A stretch of 64,000 nt of DNA from Phytoseiulus persimilis (Eukaryota; Arthropoda; Arachnida; Mesostigmata; Phytoseiidae). Location of the stretch: assembly GCA_037576195.1 (NCBI GenBank), contig CM075102.1:29880745-29944744 (forward strand), written 5' to 3'. A program made the position numbers and the translations under genes. Shown here in pieces: positions 35,796 to 47,759 of the stretch (positions within the stretch are counted from its first letter, which is position 1; each line of letters begins with the position of its first letter). The notes beneath the pieces were generated by a model, which was not told the origin of the DNA, did not search any database, and saw only the letters and a list, made by a program, of their open reading frames with translations.

Positions 35796-37140
35796 ATGGT
35801 CAAGAACAAGAAAGGAAAGAAGAAGAACAAAATGGCTGGTCGCAACAGACCTAATCCTGAACAGGCGACGGAATGTGAGGATAAGAATGCGCCGGTCGCA
35901 CTGAGTGACACCTCTGAAACTGAAGATCGAGCTGACCGTGCGAGGGGAAAGGAAGGTGTCACTCCGGAGCCTGAGGTCCTGACGAGCGACAGTGGTATCG
36001 ATTCGGGACGAGGCTCACCGGGCGACGACCGAGGTGAGCAGATTCTTCTCATTCTCCCGCCTCTTACATCGTTCTCCGACTTGCGTGAGATACATCGTTC
36101 TTCTGTATTCCAGATTCCTCAAAGGCCACTGGCGCTGCCAAGATCAATACCCAACCGAGAATCATAGAAGAGGGTACTCTTGAAGATGCCAAGGTGGAGT
36201 CGGCTCCCGAAATGAACCCGGACCGTGCTGAAGCAATCGCCGCTGGAGTCGCTGCGGAAGTCGAGGCCCGTTCGCCGGTCCCCCTCGATGTCAGGAAATC
36301 AGAGGAGTCTGCTGAGAACCCACAGGTGGGTTCCGAGCAGAAGATTGAGAGTAAAACTGAGGAGAGAGCCGAGAAACATGCGGAGGAACCCGCATCCGTA
36401 CCCTCCGCGAAACCCGGAGTCGTCAAGGACGGCGCCCGCCGTGGTGTCAGCGCTCGTCCCAAGGGAGCCTCATCACTGAGGCGGCACTCGCCTGTAGAGA
36501 ACATAAAGCATCCCTTAGAATTCCCTTGGGAATTTTGGATCATGGACAAGGAGCAATCGTGGGAGCTGGCATTGAAACCGTTGGCCTCGTTCGACACAGC
36601 GGAAGACTTCTGGTTGTACTTCAACCGGCTCAGAGATCCGAGAGCTCTGGGTAAAGAGATATTGATGTTCAAGAAGCATATCAAGCCTGAGTGGGAACAC
36701 CCACGGAACGAGAACGTGAGTATATCCACCTCTTTCCGACAGAAATAATCTTTAACTGTTACCAGCCGAACGCATGCGTTCAGCTTTGAGTGGAATCTTA
36801 CGAAGTTCCCGAATTCCAGGGAGGGCGCTGGAATCTGTCTCACGGGCTGCACGGTCGCGCCGCTGAAGAGGTTTGGCAAGAACTAGCCCTCATGATGATC
36901 GGTGGCATCAAATTTGACGCGTTGACTCCTCATCTCAACGGAATATACTGCACTTGGAAGAATGACGGAATTCACTATTCCGTGTGGATCGACTCGACTG
37001 AAGACCGGATCGCGAGGCCAATAGGGAACATAATTCACGAAACCCTCTTCTCCATCCTGAACAAGTCTTTCCACATGGAATTGGTTCAATGCAATTCCAA
37101 GAAACGGGATCGGAGGAGAGTGTTGTTGGATATCAGATAA
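35796..37140 (+). CDS. eIF4E-family cap-binding protein with a long N-terminal extension
   Basis: A predicted mRNA 5'-cap binding protein of 386 residues in three exons: 35796-36033, 36114-36715 and 36820-37140, with introns of 80 and 104 bp. Residues 1 to about 210 are a charged, low-complexity extension that starts with a Lys-rich block (KNKKGKKKNK). The eIF4E fold begins at HPLEFPWEFW (about 212). Tryptophans equivalent to human W43, W56, W102 with the following Glu, and W166 are present at about 218-221, 229, 273 (WE) and 336 (SVW). Cap stacking should therefore work and the pattern is class I-like rather than 4EHP-like. The triphosphate-contact Arg/Lys set is only partly kept, and the dorsal W73 is kept in DFW. 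Exon 3 starts at GGRW, which aligns exactly with the family. Most eIF4E proteins are about 190-260 residues, so this one is unusually long. It may be a specialised paralogue; I would not assign a numbered orthologue. Confidence 0.85.
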
Positions 37141-37330
37141 CTCGCGGGAGCAACTCCTCGAAGTAAGAGACGGAAGCCGGCTTTTTCGAGTATGTTCAAC
37201 CTAATACCGCTCTGAGAATACTTTTTAAACGCCTTTGTCAGTTCACTTTCTTGAGAATCGTTCTTTCCGCTGTCATCACATCGTTCTAGCTCTGGAGGTG
37301 AGCTGGATCAGCTCACCGCGATGACATTTT

Positions 37331-37336
37331 AATAAA
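37331..37336 (+). terminator. Poly(A) signal AATAAA, eIF4E-like gene
   Basis: AATAAA overlaps a second copy (AATAAAATAAA) about 190 bases after the TAA stop at 37138-37140. Confidence 0.7.
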
Positions 37337-37341
37337 ATAAA

Positions 37342-40300
37342 TTCGAATCAATCAGAGAAATCCTTCTTGATAAAGAGGTGACCATAGCCCATCGTAACGG
37401 TTCTGTGTTTCTTCTTCGAACGTCGGCGGCGATCCTTTGGTTCTAACTGATATCGACAATGGCGATTGAGAGCTCTTGATATTTTTGTTGTTCAGCTGAG
37501 CGTTGAGGCGGCACCGCCCGTGTGCCAAGTAATCCCTGCTTCTCGCAGAGTCCACAATGTATCCCGACACGGGCGTTCGATCCAACAATCAAAGGACCGT
37601 TTGCGGGCAGTCCACGTGCGTTCGTCGGAACTTGAGTCTGGAGAACATTTCCGGTCGCAGCTGCTCCTGCGAATCCTGTTTCGCAACATTTCATCGGTCT
37701 CAGGAACCGTGATCGAGTGAGTTCGGCCAGGATCAAGACAAATGCCCACCAGGTATTCTAGCTCCTGTTCGAGCATCGCTTCGTTACCAAATGCTTGCAG
37801 TGAGAAACCAGCCCAATGTTGGAAGGTCGCTGGATCGCTCAGCGAGAGAGGCCAAAATTAGCGCCACGCCGCCGCTGAGCGCGGTCGGGTATACGAGTGC
37901 CACGGCAAGCTTGCCACAACATTCAGAGATTCCGAACTTGATCTCGCGCGATGATACGACCTGTCCGACTGACGTCTAAGGTCGGATCTTTCACTCGAAC
38001 CTGCAATTCCCCTCCCTGAATCGCTCGTAGAACAAAAGTGCAGACCTTCAATGCAGCCTGAACATTGAATAAGATACGAACATCTTTTCCAACGAATGCT
38101 TTCCATTATTCACGGGGTTCGAGTCCCTCTCCCGGGCCTGCCATGTTTCCCGAGGAGATCGCTATCCGCCTGCGCTCCGAAGACGCTCTTCCACATGTAT
38201 TGGGAGCGTTGTGAAAAAAGGATCATTCATCACGACGACGGTCTGCAAGTTGATGTGGGTCTGCTACAGACTCTTTCCAGCTCCTGATTTCCACATATTT
38301 ATGTCGTCACTAGGGAAAGTATGTTCTATGGAGTCCGAGCCTCCCCGCAAGTCGACTCTAACCCGTTCACGTCGCCCACCTGTTCCGCGCTTATGCTGTT
38401 CTCGACTCTATTGGGAATAACTGATCGAAAAAAAATCGCTCTCAGTTTGCTCCATCTAATCATGGGAAGCTCGAATAAGGGCTTGGACCGCGGTCTACGC
38501 GTTCAAGGTTTTTTTCGTGCGACCAAGCGCCGATCGAGACTCAGGAAATCGAGCTCGACCAGATCGATTCGGCAAACTGTAGCTTTTCTCGACGAATCCC
38601 CTCGGCGAAACTCGGAGCGTTTTCCCCGTAGCACCCACGAGTCAGAGACACTTCGAGTGCGTTTTCGCTGATCGATTCCTCGAGCTGTTCCGCTCAGATG
38701 AGCTCCAAGCGGCCACAATTACTGGTATCGAGCGTTGATGGCTGCGCAGAACCGATTCCTCCAGTAAGCGTATCGAAAATCGTCAACGCTTGCCATCCAG
38801 ATATCTTCTCGCTGCCTTGATTGCGTTCAAGATTATTCGATGAAGAGTTGGTTCGCCCCAAGCTCCTTATCGACGACTACTCCAGCTACACGATGAGCTC
38901 GACGCGGGAATACCGGGCACACTGTAACACGCCCCTGAAAGAATCGGATGCTTTCGAGTTAGAGCTGTGGACATGATTAAGCTAGCAGATTGGATATCTT
39001 CACTGTTAATCAGCTGTCTCTCAAATACGAATTTCCCCGACTCTGAGAGCGGAGCTAGGCAACGGGAGGATATCAGTGTCGAGTGCAGATCAATCGAGCA
39101 TGCGCTTCTGACAGTGTCGAATCGTGAGCTCCCACAACCGGGACATCAACCAGTTCCACCTGTAACCTAGTGCCGTTCTGGTTACTCCCATCGTCTCGAC
39201 AGCACCGGTTGCCCCGCACGGACTCACAGTGAGAATCTTTGTTAAAGAGTTGGTTAGACAGAAGGATCAGTGCTGAAATATGAATGGTCCATGAATGAAA
39301 TCGGGGAGCTTCTCCCGATCCTTGGGAGACAACGCGAAAATTAAAGGAAGCCTGGAAAAGTCCTCATCAAGTAAGCCTGCTCGAGTTCGTCGGAATTTCC
39401 CGTGTGGCGTGCGCGATGATGAAGACTGTCAGAGGAAGGAGGTGGAGGAGAATCCCATTCCAGACTCTATCGTCTCATCCGCTCTTCGTCGCCGGCAGCT
39501 CTGGGAGATGTTCGTGATCAGACGCGACAGCTTCTAGCCTTCTCGGGAGAATGCACACGGCTTTACGCGGATTTCGCCTCGTGGATAACGTGTTACACGT
39601 GCTCGTTGGGTGGCAACTTCTGAATTCTGAGCTTAACCAACACTTTTAGCATCCGGGATCCCGAAAGCCCGTTGGGGAAATCGTCACAAGGAATTTTCCT
39701 GAATTTCGACATCGGTTCCCTGAGTCTCTTCACTCTGTTAGACCATTTTTCTCATGGATCAGGGATTGAATTCGGCGAGATTCCTATGGGGTTCTCCCTC
39801 CGCATGACCTCCGGGAGGGAGACACTTCGTTGTTGCCTTCGGCTCAGAATTGAGAATGTTGGAAGTTTCGCATTTCGATGAATTCCGATCATTGAGACTT
39901 CAGGGCGACGATTGAACTTTCGGAATCAATGCGCGGGGGAATGTCGTTTACTTGGCCAGACACAACTAGAGCGGATGAGCGAACTAAAAACTGACAATGA
40001 TACGATGATTTGATGACTTAGGTGACAAACGAAATTTTCGTAACACATTGTCGGAGGAGCCGGAAGGCTTTCACGTTTCTTCGAGACCTGCTCTGTTGGA
40101 GCAATTATGGAAACTATATCTCAAGACGTTGCTGCGGAGTCGTTTTCCTGTTGGACTTGGCGTCGGGCTCAATCGCGTTCCAGCTTATCGGCGGATCTGT
40201 TCCACCTTGATTATCACAGCCGTCCATGGGGACCGTCTCGCTTTCGCTTCCTCATCCCCCACAAAGAGTTATCGTGCCGGTGAATCCCGATCGCAGGCTC

Positions 40301-40860
40301 GTCACCGGATCGATGACTCGAAGTAGAAGCCGATCTCTACCGGGTTTCATTTTTTCTCGCGTCGTGGCAGTGTCAACGTACTGGCTGTGATCCTTGCGCC
40401 GTATTCCAGTGGAGCCTAACTGTGATTGCGAACCATGAAACAACGTAGCTTGCATCTACGGCTCTTATCCCAATCGAAAGAGCGGGAACTCACTACTCTC
40501 GAACGCTTCCGGGTGAACGGCAAGGGAATCCTCATGGTTGTGGTATTCGTCACGGGGAATCAGTATCGGAAAATTCCCATGAACGTTTGTTGATACGGTC
40601 CGCTAGCAGCTGACACGAGGCTTGGTTCAGGCCAAAACTTTGGACTCCGATCATGAAAGCGGGTCACGGCTCTGTATTCTCAAACTCCGTACCCTTCACG
40701 ACTTCGGAACTCCTCATTCATTCTTGCCGGTGGCTCGCTCCAACACGTGGATACCAGTCAGGACTGACTTGAAACTTGTCTCGGGACTTACGTACGAGCT
40801 CAGTGACAAGACCGTCCCGTGAACTTTCTCTTTCCCGGTATCATACAGAGATAACGTTTC
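37342..40860. other. Intergenic, no gene recognised
   Basis: About 3.5 kb with short overlapping open frames only. A GGTTCGAGTCC sequence at 38116-38126 resembles a tRNA T-loop but does not pair into a T-arm. The GK5 promoter and probably a 5' untranslated exon lie in the distal part. Confidence 0.45.
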
Positions 40861-40873
40861 CCGATTTTTCCAG

Positions 40874-42983
40874 ATGGCCCCACTGAAGCCCCAAACACCA
40901 GCACAGAGCGGACGTTACGTCGCTGCGGTAGACATCGGCACTACTTCGATTCGGTGCTGTCTCATCGACGATCGGGGCTGCATCGTTTCCTTCGCCAATC
41001 GTCCCATCGAGCTCCTCCAACCCTTTCGAGGGATAGCAGAGATATGTCCCGAGTCCATTTGGCGCGACTTCAAGCTCGTTGTGCAGGAGACGTTGTACGG
41101 TATGAGACAGTTTTTATTCGAAAAGTGACGAAACAATCTTACGAAAACATCCCGAAACGGTAGCAGATGCCTGTTAAGTCTTCGCAATTCACGGGAAACC
41201 TTCCAGGCATAGGTTGCAATGGAGCCTGCATCGATAGCTTGGGTATCTCTGTTCAGCGAGGGACCTTCACCACATGGGACAGGTGATCACGTCTCCGTTA
41301 GAAATGCCATGAGCTCGTTCATTGAGATGGAGCACAGCGGGGGGGAGGGGGGAGCGGGATTCATAAACTCGATGCTCCCAACTCAAAGTCCGAGGAGCCT
41401 AATCACGTTTCCTGCTCAGGAATATCGGGGAACCGCTACACAACTTTATCACATGGAAGGATCGCCGATGCGACAGCCTTTGCAAACACTGGAACAACTC
41501 CTTCCGTCTGCGGTCGCTGAGAGCCGGGGCTCTGTTTGGTTACACTTTCTCGAGGTCGCAGCGGTTGCTCGGAGCTAGTCAATACCGTCTCAAACCTGCG
41601 CTAGCTGTCGCGAGACTCCTTTGGGTATTGGAGAATATCTCGGAGGTTAGTACTCAATTGGCGCTACCCACGTAATCATCCAACGATTTTCCAGCGAAGC
41701 TTGAAGCAGCACTGGCTCTAATATTCATCTCCAGGCACGAAATTGTCTAAGGGAAGGAAATCTACAATTTGGCACGCTGGATACTTATCTGGTTTGGAGG
41801 CTGACCGGGCGACGAGTTTTCGCGACCGACCCATCCAACGCGTCTGCTACCGGGATGTTCGACGTGTACAAAGTACGAGATCTCCAATGCGCCTCCTCAA
41901 ACCACCTTCTGATCAAGAAATGTCTCCGGTCATTTTGTGCTGTCAGGTCCAAACCTCAGATTCTCTTTATAGATTTCATGGTCGAACATGTTACTGAGGA
42001 CGTTCGGACTGCCCAAGACCATGCTGCCTGAAGTGCGGGACACTTCAGGTTATTTCGGCCATACCGATCCCGATATATTCGGAGCCGCCATTCCAATCTG
42101 CTCCGTTGTCGGTGATCAGAGTTCTTCCATGTTCGGCCACGGATGTTTCGAGGCTGGTGACATCAAGTGTACTCTGGGTGAGTTGAGCCGTTTGACTGCC
42201 TATGACGAGAAAGTCTCCTATTGGAATCAACTGATTTCTTACCGACTCAACGAATTCCCGCCAGGAACCGGGACGTTCATAAACTTGAATACGGGGAGTC
42301 GCGCGAGCGGATCTTTCAAAAACGGGATGTATCCTGTGGTCGGCTGGAGTTTCGAAGGGAAACCTACCTATCTCATGGAAATGTCGTTTTTCGACAGCGC
42401 CACGACCGTTAATTTCGCAGTCGATAATCTGAAACTGGCAGCTAAAGTGGGAGATTTGTCTCGGATCGCCGCGTCGGCAACGCCCGTGCCAGAACTGTGT
42501 TTCATTCCCGCCTTCACAGGACTCCAGACCCCTGAGAACGACTGCAGCGCTGCTCCTCTACTAATAGGTTTGACCGCACAAACATCCAGAGCACAAATAC
42601 TCAACTCCGTTCTGCGGAGCATCGCTTTTTCAACGCATCAGCTGCTACATACTTTACAAAAAGAATTCGGTAGAACCTCTACGCAACTCAGTGTCGACGG
42701 AGGGATCTCGCAATGTGATTTCATTCTTCGAACTATCAGCGACCTACAAGCAGTTCCTGTTGTTCGAAAACTGTCTCCGGAAACGTCGGCGGTGGGAGCA
42801 GCTTTCCTCTCCGGTTTGTCGACCGGCTTCTTCACAAGCCTGGCAGAGCTGAACGAGATGAACCCGACCAAAGAAGTGATCCATGCTAAGCCTGACAAGG
42901 ACACGGAGGATGCTTTCAAAACCTGGTTGCGAGCTTCAAAGAGGAGCCGGAACTGGTTCTCTCGAGAGATTGGGGCCCAATAG
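40874..42983 (+). CDS. GK5: Glycerol kinase 5 (FGGY carbohydrate kinase family)
   Basis: A predicted 529-residue sugar kinase in six exons: 40874-41099, 41207-41282, 41420-41645, 41735-41872, 41973-42177 and 42265-42983. All junctions are GT-AG and the phases agree. The N-terminal FGGY motif VAAVDIGTTSIRCCLIDDRG (about 15-34) is the ATP-phosphate loop region. GISVQRGTFTTWDR, HNFITW and LDTYLVWRLTGR match the GK5 subgroup, as do FGLPKTMLPEVRDTSGYFG and the C-terminal DGGISQCDFILRTISDLQ. Length equals the usual GK5 length. The family phosphorylates glycerol or a related polyol using ATP, but the GK5 substrate is poorly defined. A splice-acceptor-like TTTTTCCAG sits directly before the ATG, suggesting a 5' untranslated intron. 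Intron 5 (87 bp) has no stop and keeps frame. Its neighbour eEF1A is convergent and functionally unrelated. Confidence 0.92.
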
Positions 42984-45674
42984 GTATTCCGAACTTCTGA
43001 GAGCTCCATCCACGCGGTGGAGTCGAGATTCATCCTGTAAATTGTATTAACCATCATCCTCTGTGTATTGAGAATGGAGACATCGGAAACGTAGAACTAC
43101 GGTCGAATCTCGCTCACTCAAAACCTTCTGACTTCAAACGTCGGAGAGAATGCTCTTATATGGGATCCTTCTCATTTGAACCGATACTCAGAATACACAT
43201 GGAATGTTTTTCGGAGCTAAGGACGATGTTTCGAATCCCCGTTCCAAAGGAACTAATCGGCACGAGCGGCATTTCCATGCTCTTCATATTCTCCGAGATG
43301 GCGCATTTTAGGCTCGGATTCCCGCGAGATTCTGGGGGAGGAAGTTCCTGAAATGCTGTACGTATGATCCCAATATGGAAAACCTCGGGAGTTCGTATCA
43401 TAGGGTTGGGAAAATCTCATAAATTCCCACTGAGCGCAGAATCGGGTATTGAAAAGCTAGAAGTTCCTTCGCAGCCCAAAAAGAGGGCCCTCCGGTCGAT
43501 TTCCTGACGCTCTTGGGAGCAGCCTCTCGCTCGGGAAACTCCAGAGAGTTTTTCAATACCGCTTGAGCGTGGATTTTGGGATAGTGGAAATCTCTGCAGC
43601 CTTCTTGTATCCCACTTTGGCCGACATGACTTCTTCGGGCACGGATCATCGCTTTGGTAGTACAGGCTCTCCTCTTGTGCCTCGTTCTCATTACAATCCG
43701 CAACCACGAATGATCTTCGTGATCAAACTTCTGACGAATTCACCGCTTGAGGACACATTTGTTCGTCGACATTGACGTGACAGGATGTGTCTCCAGTTCG
43801 GGGAAGTGTTCTCATCCAACCATCAGAGATTTCAGTTCACATTCAAACTTTGCGGTGAATGCTCTCTAACAGAGGCATTGTTGATTTTCGTGGATTCTCG
43901 ATTGGTTGTCTAAATTGGGTACCTCGAAGACGACTCAGGCGTATAAACTCTCCGGACTATAAGATCTGAAGAAGCCCGTGAGGAACTCGTAGGGCTCGCT
44001 GAGAGAACTCGAGTCAGGAGTAAAATCGTTCTTAGGTTACCGTCCCTGGGGAAAAAGATCAATTGCGAAGATTCCACCCAGCTTTTCCTCAGCGACCCTC
44101 TACGCATCCGAGCACGTTAGCAGCTCGTCAGAATCCACTCCTTACTCGAAGAAACCGGGGTATCTCACATCAGGACGCCGACTCATATTCAGAGGCTCTT
44201 CCCTGTAAGACGGTAAGCTTCTGAGCCAGCGGAACTTGAGAATGAAACCCTCCCTGACTAGCAGCAACATCAATGATTCTCACCTCAGCATGATTACCAC
44301 TGGGAGAATTCCTCGACACTCGGGAAAAGGTTGCTTATGATTCAGTATTCTCGTCGCCGAGTCCCCGAGTGAGGAACTCAAGTCAAAGTGAAACGGGACT
44401 GACAATTTAGGAATGCATGACCAGAAAATTCCATCGAGAGCAATAACCCTGTGCGAAACGGGCACTGACTTCGTTCGTATGAGTTCCCGCGATCCGATGT
44501 TTTTAATGCACGCTCATTGGGTCTCGAGTCCTTACCATGACACACTCGGAAGTCTTTCCCGGATGCTGCACCACTGTTTCTAGTTATACTCTGGGCTCTC
44601 TTCCTTCTGCATGTCTTCCCCCAGGAGCGGGAGTTCCCAGAGCACCAGAGGAGTCCCATCGGGTGGAGTTCGAGTTGACAGAACCCGGAGTATTTTTCTC
44701 TGTCTCGTCAGAGTTCGCCGCTGCATTGCGGCTCTCAGCGGACCAGTTTCAAATTCTTATGATTTCACATGATCCTTTTGAATGATGATTCTGGAGCATT
44801 TGCGTGATTTCGACACTCCACTGGAGAAAACCGCGGACGTTCCGGCGCAATAACCGACACCTAGGATTCGCTTCCGCGATTCGGAACTCATCGCTGATTG
44901 CGATCTTGCTTACGCCGCTCTTGGTCACGGAGTAATCGAACGCCTCTCCTTCTACACCTCGACCATCATGCAAAACCCAAAACTCGAAACTTTGCTCCTC
45001 GGCCTCCTGGACAGGTTTGCTGGTCTCCTGATTCCACTGATCCGGATGATTCCAACGGGCTATTTGTACTGCAGGATCAAATCGAGCATTCTGAAGTTAT
45101 CACTGGAAGGATCTGGGAATGTCGACCCAGAATAGCTCCTTCGTATACCAGTGAAAGAGCGTTATGGAGAGTTGCGGACCACTCCTCCTTCATATGTACT
45201 TCAGTTCGGTCGAGAGGGATCCAATCCCGCCGTCGGGCTAAGCAGCGTTAATGAGATCCACTTCGCTGTTTTCCCCGAATGTCCTGAAAATTCACAGGCG
45301 TGATCTACGATCTGCCGAAGTCCGGTCCCTTTGCCCCATGTGACGTCGGAGGTGGAAGTTACGAGACCAGTTCGCTTCGAACGACTGGACTTCGAGATGG
45401 GGGTAGCTCGTCTTCCCTGAGGAGGATCCTGCGCACCTATCGAATCATATAGAGAACCAACTTTTCTCGAACCGAACCCGCTGCACCCCCAGGAGGGAGT
45501 GGACTGAACGCTGCCTGAGGATCACAGGGGGAAAATTCCTCTGTGATCGACATGCGCGATTCGTCCGCCGAGCTTGATAACGTCCGCTCTAGCTTTTCCT
45601 AGTCCAACTGGTCAGATAGACTGCATTCAGCTGTTGCAAGCGAGAGTTATGGCTAGTGAATGTCGTAGAAATGG
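42984..45674. other. Intergenic between convergent GK5 and eEF1A
   Basis: About 2.7 kb without a recognisable gene or repeat. No canonical AATAAA was found close behind the GK5 stop; the nearest AT-rich candidate is AATTGTATTAA near 43039. Short open frames on both strands look like chance. Confidence 0.45.
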
Positions 45675-45680
45675 TTTATT
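45675..45680 (-). terminator. Poly(A) signal AATAAA, eEF1A
   Basis: AATAAA on the minus strand lies about 100 bases beyond the conserved stop position of eEF1A. Confidence 0.75.
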
Positions 45681-45779
45681 GTTTTTACAACAAATTAAAT
45701 AGATCAACCCCGAAAAACGCAGGAGAGCGTGAACTCGTCTTCCGCCCCTCGGTCGGTTAGTTTTTGTTTTCGGATTCGT

Positions 45780-47673
45780 TTACTTCTTCTTGGTAGCCTT
45801 CTCAGCGGCCCTTGGTAACCTTGCCACCAGAGACCTCCTTGGCCTTGACGGACTTGATGACACCGACAGCAACTGTCTGTCTCATGTCACGGACGGCGAA
45901 ACGTCCGAGAGGAGGGAAGTCCGTGTAGGACTCGACGCACATTGGCTTTTGAGGAACGAGGTCGACGATGGCAGCATCTCCAGACTTGATGAACTTGGGG
46001 AGATCCTCAAGCTTCTTGCCGGAACGACGATCGCACTTCTCCTTGATCTCCATGAAGCGACAGGCAATGTGCGCTGTGTGGCAATCGAGCACAGGGGAGT
46101 AACCGTTCTGGATCTGACCAGGGTGGTTGAGGACGATGACCTGAGCTTCGAATTGCCCGGTCTCCCTCGGGGGGTTGTCCTTGGAGTCTCCGCAGACGAA
46201 TCCTCGCTTGAGTTCCTTGACGGAGACGTTCTTCACGTTGAAACCAACGTTGTCTCCGGGCACGGCCTCGGGGAGAGTTTCGTGGTGCATTTCGACGGAC
46301 TTGACTTCAGTGGTGAGGTTGGAAGGAGCGAAAGTGACGACCATACCAGGCTTGATGATACCGGTTTCGACACGACCGACGGGCACTGTGCCGATACCAC
46401 CGATCTTGTAAACGTCCTGGAGGGGAAGACGGAGTGGCTTGTCGGTGGGCCTGGTGGGAGGCTCCATGACGTCGAGGGCCTGGAGGAGGGTCTTGCCTTC
46501 GAACTTCTGACCCTTGCGCTCGATCTGCCATCCCTTGTACCATCCCATGTTGGGAGAGGGCTCCAGCATGTTGTCTCCAGCCCATCCAGAAATCGGAACG
46601 AAGGGAACGGTGGCGGGGTTGTAGCCGATCTTCTTGATGTAGGACGACACCTCCTTCTTGATTTCCTCGAATCGAGGCTCGGAGTAGGGGGGCTCCGAAG
46701 TGTCCATCTTGTTGACACCAACGATCATCTGCTTCACGCCGAGGGTGTAGGCGAGCAGAGCGTGCTCACGAGTCTGGCCGTTCTTTGAGATACCGGCTTC
46801 GAATTCTCCGGTACCAGCGGGGCAGACGAGGATGGCACAATCGGCCTGCGAGGTTCCGGTGATCATGTTCTTGATGAAATCACGATGTCCGGGAGCGTCG
46901 ATGACGGTGACGTAGTACTTGGGGGTTTCGAACTTCCACAGGGTGATATCGATGGTGATACCACGTTCACGCTCAGCCTTCAGCTTGTCGAGCACCCAAG
47001 CATACTTGAAGGAACCCTTGCCCATTTCTTGGGCCTCCTTCTCGAATTTCTCGATGGTACGCTTGTCGATACCGCCGCATTTGTAGATCAAGTGACCGGT
47101 GGTGGTCGACTTGCCTGGAAGGGGACACCGGAGTTAGCCGATTCGGGTGTCAGTTCGCCAACTTGTCGAAGTTTCCACCGTTTTCCAGCGCGGATTCCTT
47201 ACGAACGGGAACACGTTTCGAGCCGTCACGCCGACCATCGAAAAACGCCGTCTCTGATAGTGACGCCTTGACGCCATTATGAAAAAGCCACGGCCATAGA
47301 GGGCAGCACCCGGCAACGTGGAGCTAGGCTTAGCAGGAAAACCAAGAATTTCTGCCCAGAGAACCGATTCCCAACTCTGACAACACATGGAACGAACGCC
47401 GGCGCGGTGGCAAACATTGTGACAAGCTTCCGAACTAGTTCCACGAAGCCGAAACTGAGCTAGGGCACGAAATCCGGTACGGCGTGGTCCGGCCGGCGTC
47501 GTCGGCATCCCGAGAAGCTCCGAAGTTTTTCACAGCTTCCCACGAGAATTTCACCGCGAACAGCACGTCAAACCACGCCGAACACGACAGCGCAATTAAT
47601 GAAAGCTCTCAAACTCACCGGAATCGACGTGGCCGATGACCACGATATTGATGTGAGTCTTTTCCTTTCCCAT
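45780..47673 (-). CDS. eEF1A: Translation elongation factor eEF1A (one-base frameshift near the C-terminus)
   Basis: The GTPase that delivers aminoacyl-tRNA to the ribosome A site. There are two coding exons on the minus strand: 47673-47619 and 47114-45780, with a 504-bp intron in phase 1 inside the G1 loop (GHVDSG/KS). Other GTPase motifs are intact: [14 protein letters not shown] and NKMD. Domains II and III follow, through [20 protein letters not shown]. Codons are strongly G/C-ending, as expected for a highly expressed gene. In the literal sequence the frame stops at 45804-45802 just after KVTKGR. An extra G in the GGG run at about 45809-45811 shifts the frame. The other phase continues with the normal AAEKATKKK ending and TAA at 45782-45780, for 462 residues. 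I treat this as a likely consensus error in a functional gene. The identity is certain; whether the frameshift is real is not. Confidence 0.97.
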
Positions 47674-47751
47674 GTTGGAAGATTGAATGCGCGATCGACG
47701 TTCACCAGAAGAACGAGAACGGAGTGAAGGCCTCCAACATGGCGCGCCGCG

Positions 47752-47759
47752 CTTTTATA
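47752..47759 (-). promoter_or_regulatory. TATA box of eEF1A
   Basis: TATAAAAG on the minus strand lies 79 bases upstream of the ATG at 47673. The predicted start region (near 47725) begins with a pyrimidine-rich stretch (CTCCGTTCTCGTTCTTCT), compatible with a 5'-TOP-like leader as in other translation-factor mRNAs. The TOP assignment is inference. Confidence 0.75.

Noticed and set aside
36064..36879. 271-codon open frame on the minus strand
   Set aside because: Antisense shadow of the eIF4E-like gene, spanning its introns; no family resemblance.
38116..38126. GGTTCGAGTCC resembling a tRNA T-loop
   Set aside because: The flanking bases do not form the 5-bp T-stem, and no D-arm, anticodon arm or acceptor stem can be placed upstream.
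45790..46788. 332-codon open frame on the plus strand
   Set aside because: It is antisense to eEF1A. Strong G/C-ending codon bias removes stops from the opposite strand, and its translation is a Leu/Asp/Val-rich mirror without any domain.
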